DNA from: Vibrio porteresiae DSM 19223
Lineage (GTDB): Bacteria; Pseudomonadota; Gammaproteobacteria; Enterobacterales; Vibrionaceae
Reading direction: 5' to 3'
Assembly (NCBI RefSeq): GCF_024347055.1
Contig: NZ_AP024895.1
Coordinates: 2,790,001-2,854,000 of the forward strand
DNA: 64,000 nt
Shown here: piece after piece, positions 62,848 through 64,000 of the stretch
Layout: the number at the start of each line of letters is the position of its first letter
Position numbering within the stretch: the stretch's first letter is position 1
The notes under the pieces: model-generated
What the model was told of the DNA's origin: nothing
The model's database searches: none
What the model saw: only the letters and a program-made list of their open reading frames with translations
Translations under genes and position numbers: made by a program

Positions 62848-64000
62848 ATGTTCATCGGTATAGATTTAGGCACCTCTGGAGTCAAAAGTATCCTGATGAC
62901 CGCATCTGGCGATGTGGTCAGTTCCGCTACCGTTAATATGACTGTGTCTCGTCCAAAGCCGCTTTGGTCTGAGCAAGATCCCCTGAAATGGTGGCAAGCC
63001 ACTTGCGCTTCCATTCGTGAATTAGGCGCGCAACACTCTCTCAAAGAGGTGCAAGCGATTGGCCTGTCTGGTCAAATGCACGGCGTCACGCTACTCGATA
63101 AACACAATCAAATTCTGCGCCCCGCCATTTTGTGGAATGACGGACGCTGCGCACAGGAGTGTCAGTTACTTGAACAAGAAGTGCCGACTAGCCGAGCAAT
63201 CACCGGTAATCTGATGATGCCTGGATTTAGCGCGCCTAAAGTCAAATGGGTTCAGCGCCATGAACCTGAGGTTTTTCACCAAATAAACAAAGTGTTACTG
63301 CCCAAAGATTACCTGCGCTTTCGCTTAACAGGCGATTACGCGTCAGATATGTCCGATGCGGCAGGAACAATGTGGCTCGATTTGGAAAAACGCGATTGGA
63401 GTGATGAGCTTTTGGCTGCAACCGGACTTACCCGTAGCCATATGCCAAACCTTTTTGAGGGATCAGAAATCACGGGTTATTTAACTCGTGAGGTAGCAGA
63501 TCAACTCGGATTACCTATTGTTCCCGTCGTCGCAGGTGGCGGTGACAACGCGGCTGGTGCTGTCGGTGTGGGGATCATAGAACCGGGTCAGGCGATGATT
63601 TCACTTGGAACATCAGGTGTCTACTTTGCCGTCAGTGATGGTGTGGTCACCAACCCAGAAGCTGCACTGCATAGCTTTTGTCATGCTCTGCCCAATACTT
63701 GGCATACCATGTCGGTGATTCTGAGCGCCGCCTCATGCCTAAACTGGGTGGCACAATTAACGGAATTTAAAAATGTTCCGACCATGATGAGTGAGTTAGA
63801 AGCTCGTAAGCCAAGCACTCAAGTGATCTTTCTACCTTATCTCTCTGGCGAAAGAACCCCGCACAACAACCCCGATGCTAAAGGCGTGTTCTTTGGTTTA
63901 ACTCACACCACCGACCGCTATGAATTAGCCCAAGCGGTCTTGGAAGGGGTGGGATTTGCCCTAGCCGATGGTCTAGATGCGATGCATAAAACCGGCGCTC
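62848..64000 (+). CDS. xylB: Xylulokinase (3' end outside window)
   Basis: An open frame from ATG 62848 (AAGGGA 7 bases upstream; ATG 62845 is equally in frame) to the window end gives at least 384 residues of xylulokinase. It has FIGIDLGTSGVKS (phosphate-binding 1), QMHGVTLLD with substrate-binding His, MPGFSAPKVKW, PKDYLRFRLTGDYASDMSDAAGTMWLD with the catalytic Asp, GGGDNAAGAVG and PYLSGERTPHNNP. It phosphorylates D-xylulose to xylulose-5-phosphate. The typical length is about 484 aa, so roughly 100 residues lie beyond the window. Confidence 0.95.
   Translation, partial: MFIGIDLGTSGVKSILMTASGDVVSSATVNMTVSRPKPLWSEQDPLKWWQATCASIRELGAQHSLKEVQAIGLSGQMHGVTLLDKHNQILRPAILWNDGRCAQECQLLEQEVPTSRAITGNLMMPGFSAPKVKWVQRHEPEVFHQINKVLLPKDYLRFRLTGDYASDMSDAAGTMWLDLEKRDWSDELLAATGLTRSHMPNLFEGSEITGYLTREVADQLGLPIVPVVAGGGDNAAGAVGVGIIEPGQAMISLGTSGVYFAVSDGVVTNPEAALHSFCHALPNTWHTMSVILSAASCLNWVAQLTEFKNVPTMMSELEARKPSTQVIFLPYLSGERTPHNNPDAKGVFFGLTHTTDRYELAQAVLEGVGFALADGLDAMHKTGA

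Noticed and set aside
1..64000. CRISPR array, tRNA or rRNA genes, insertion sequences
   Set aside because: No regularly spaced direct repeats with unique spacers, no cloverleaf or ribosomal sequence noticed, and no transposase gene. The hip repeats are too few, with 49-bp period, and dyad-symmetric.

Overview
The window looks like chromosomal DNA of a gammaproteobacterium of the genus Vibrio or a close relative. Moderate GC, Vibrio-like proteins (tandem HD/HD-GYP protein, DUF748 protein, chemoreceptor, TonB receptor), AT-rich intergenic DNA and frequent GGAG-type ribosome sites support this. The genus call is inference from protein style, not from a marker gene. An intact indole-3-acetate (auxin) catabolic cluster and a xylose regulon point to a plant- or detritus-associated lifestyle; a Vibrio of the V. 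porteresiae type would fit, but that is a guess.

Layout. (1) 1-8000: a small defence-like accessory region. It holds the end of an unidentified protein, a KAP-type P-loop NTPase, a PLD nuclease-SF2 helicase-DUF3427 fusion, and a hipBA toxin-antitoxin pair preceded by four regularly spaced operator-like repeats. (2) 8000-31000: mixed housekeeping and accessory genes. These are a small lipoprotein, a tandem HD/HD-GYP protein, a LysR/old-yellow-enzyme pair, a giant DUF748 protein, an iron-siderophore binding protein with a Fur box, arfB, a LysR remnant, a LysM protein that may be an orphan type VI effector of MIX type, a chemoreceptor, a type-B carboxylesterase, a surface lipoprotein with Ig-like repeats, an EamA exporter, and a siderophore binding protein/TonB receptor operon with a Fur box.

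(3) 31000-47400: the centrepiece. Nine minus-strand genes in the order iacA-B-I-C-D-E-F-G-H match the indole-3-acetate to catechol pathway known from Pseudomonas and Acinetobacter. Divergent from them is a plus-strand operon with a branched-chain-type ABC importer (binding protein, LivH, a LivM-LivG fusion, LivF), a class II aldolase-family protein and a MarR regulator (IacR-like). A ketopantoate-reductase-family gene lies beyond iacH. No catechol-cleavage genes are present here, so the product must be handled elsewhere. A YafN/YafO toxin-antitoxin pair sits at the edge.

(4) 48300-57000: an amino-acid module. It has a polar amino acid ABC transporter (binding protein separate from the HisQ/HisM/HisP-like genes), a YbdL-type aminotransferase, an omega-amidase-like nitrilase, a GcvA-type LysR regulator, and two 2-oxoacid reductases (an HcxA/YbdH-like enzyme and a lactate/malate dehydrogenase-family enzyme). 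Together they suggest uptake, transamination, deamidation and reduction of an amino acid such as glutamine or methionine. (5) 57400-64000: a membrane protein, then the xylose regulon: xylA, divergent xylE-type symporter, xylR, and divergent xylB, which runs off the right end.
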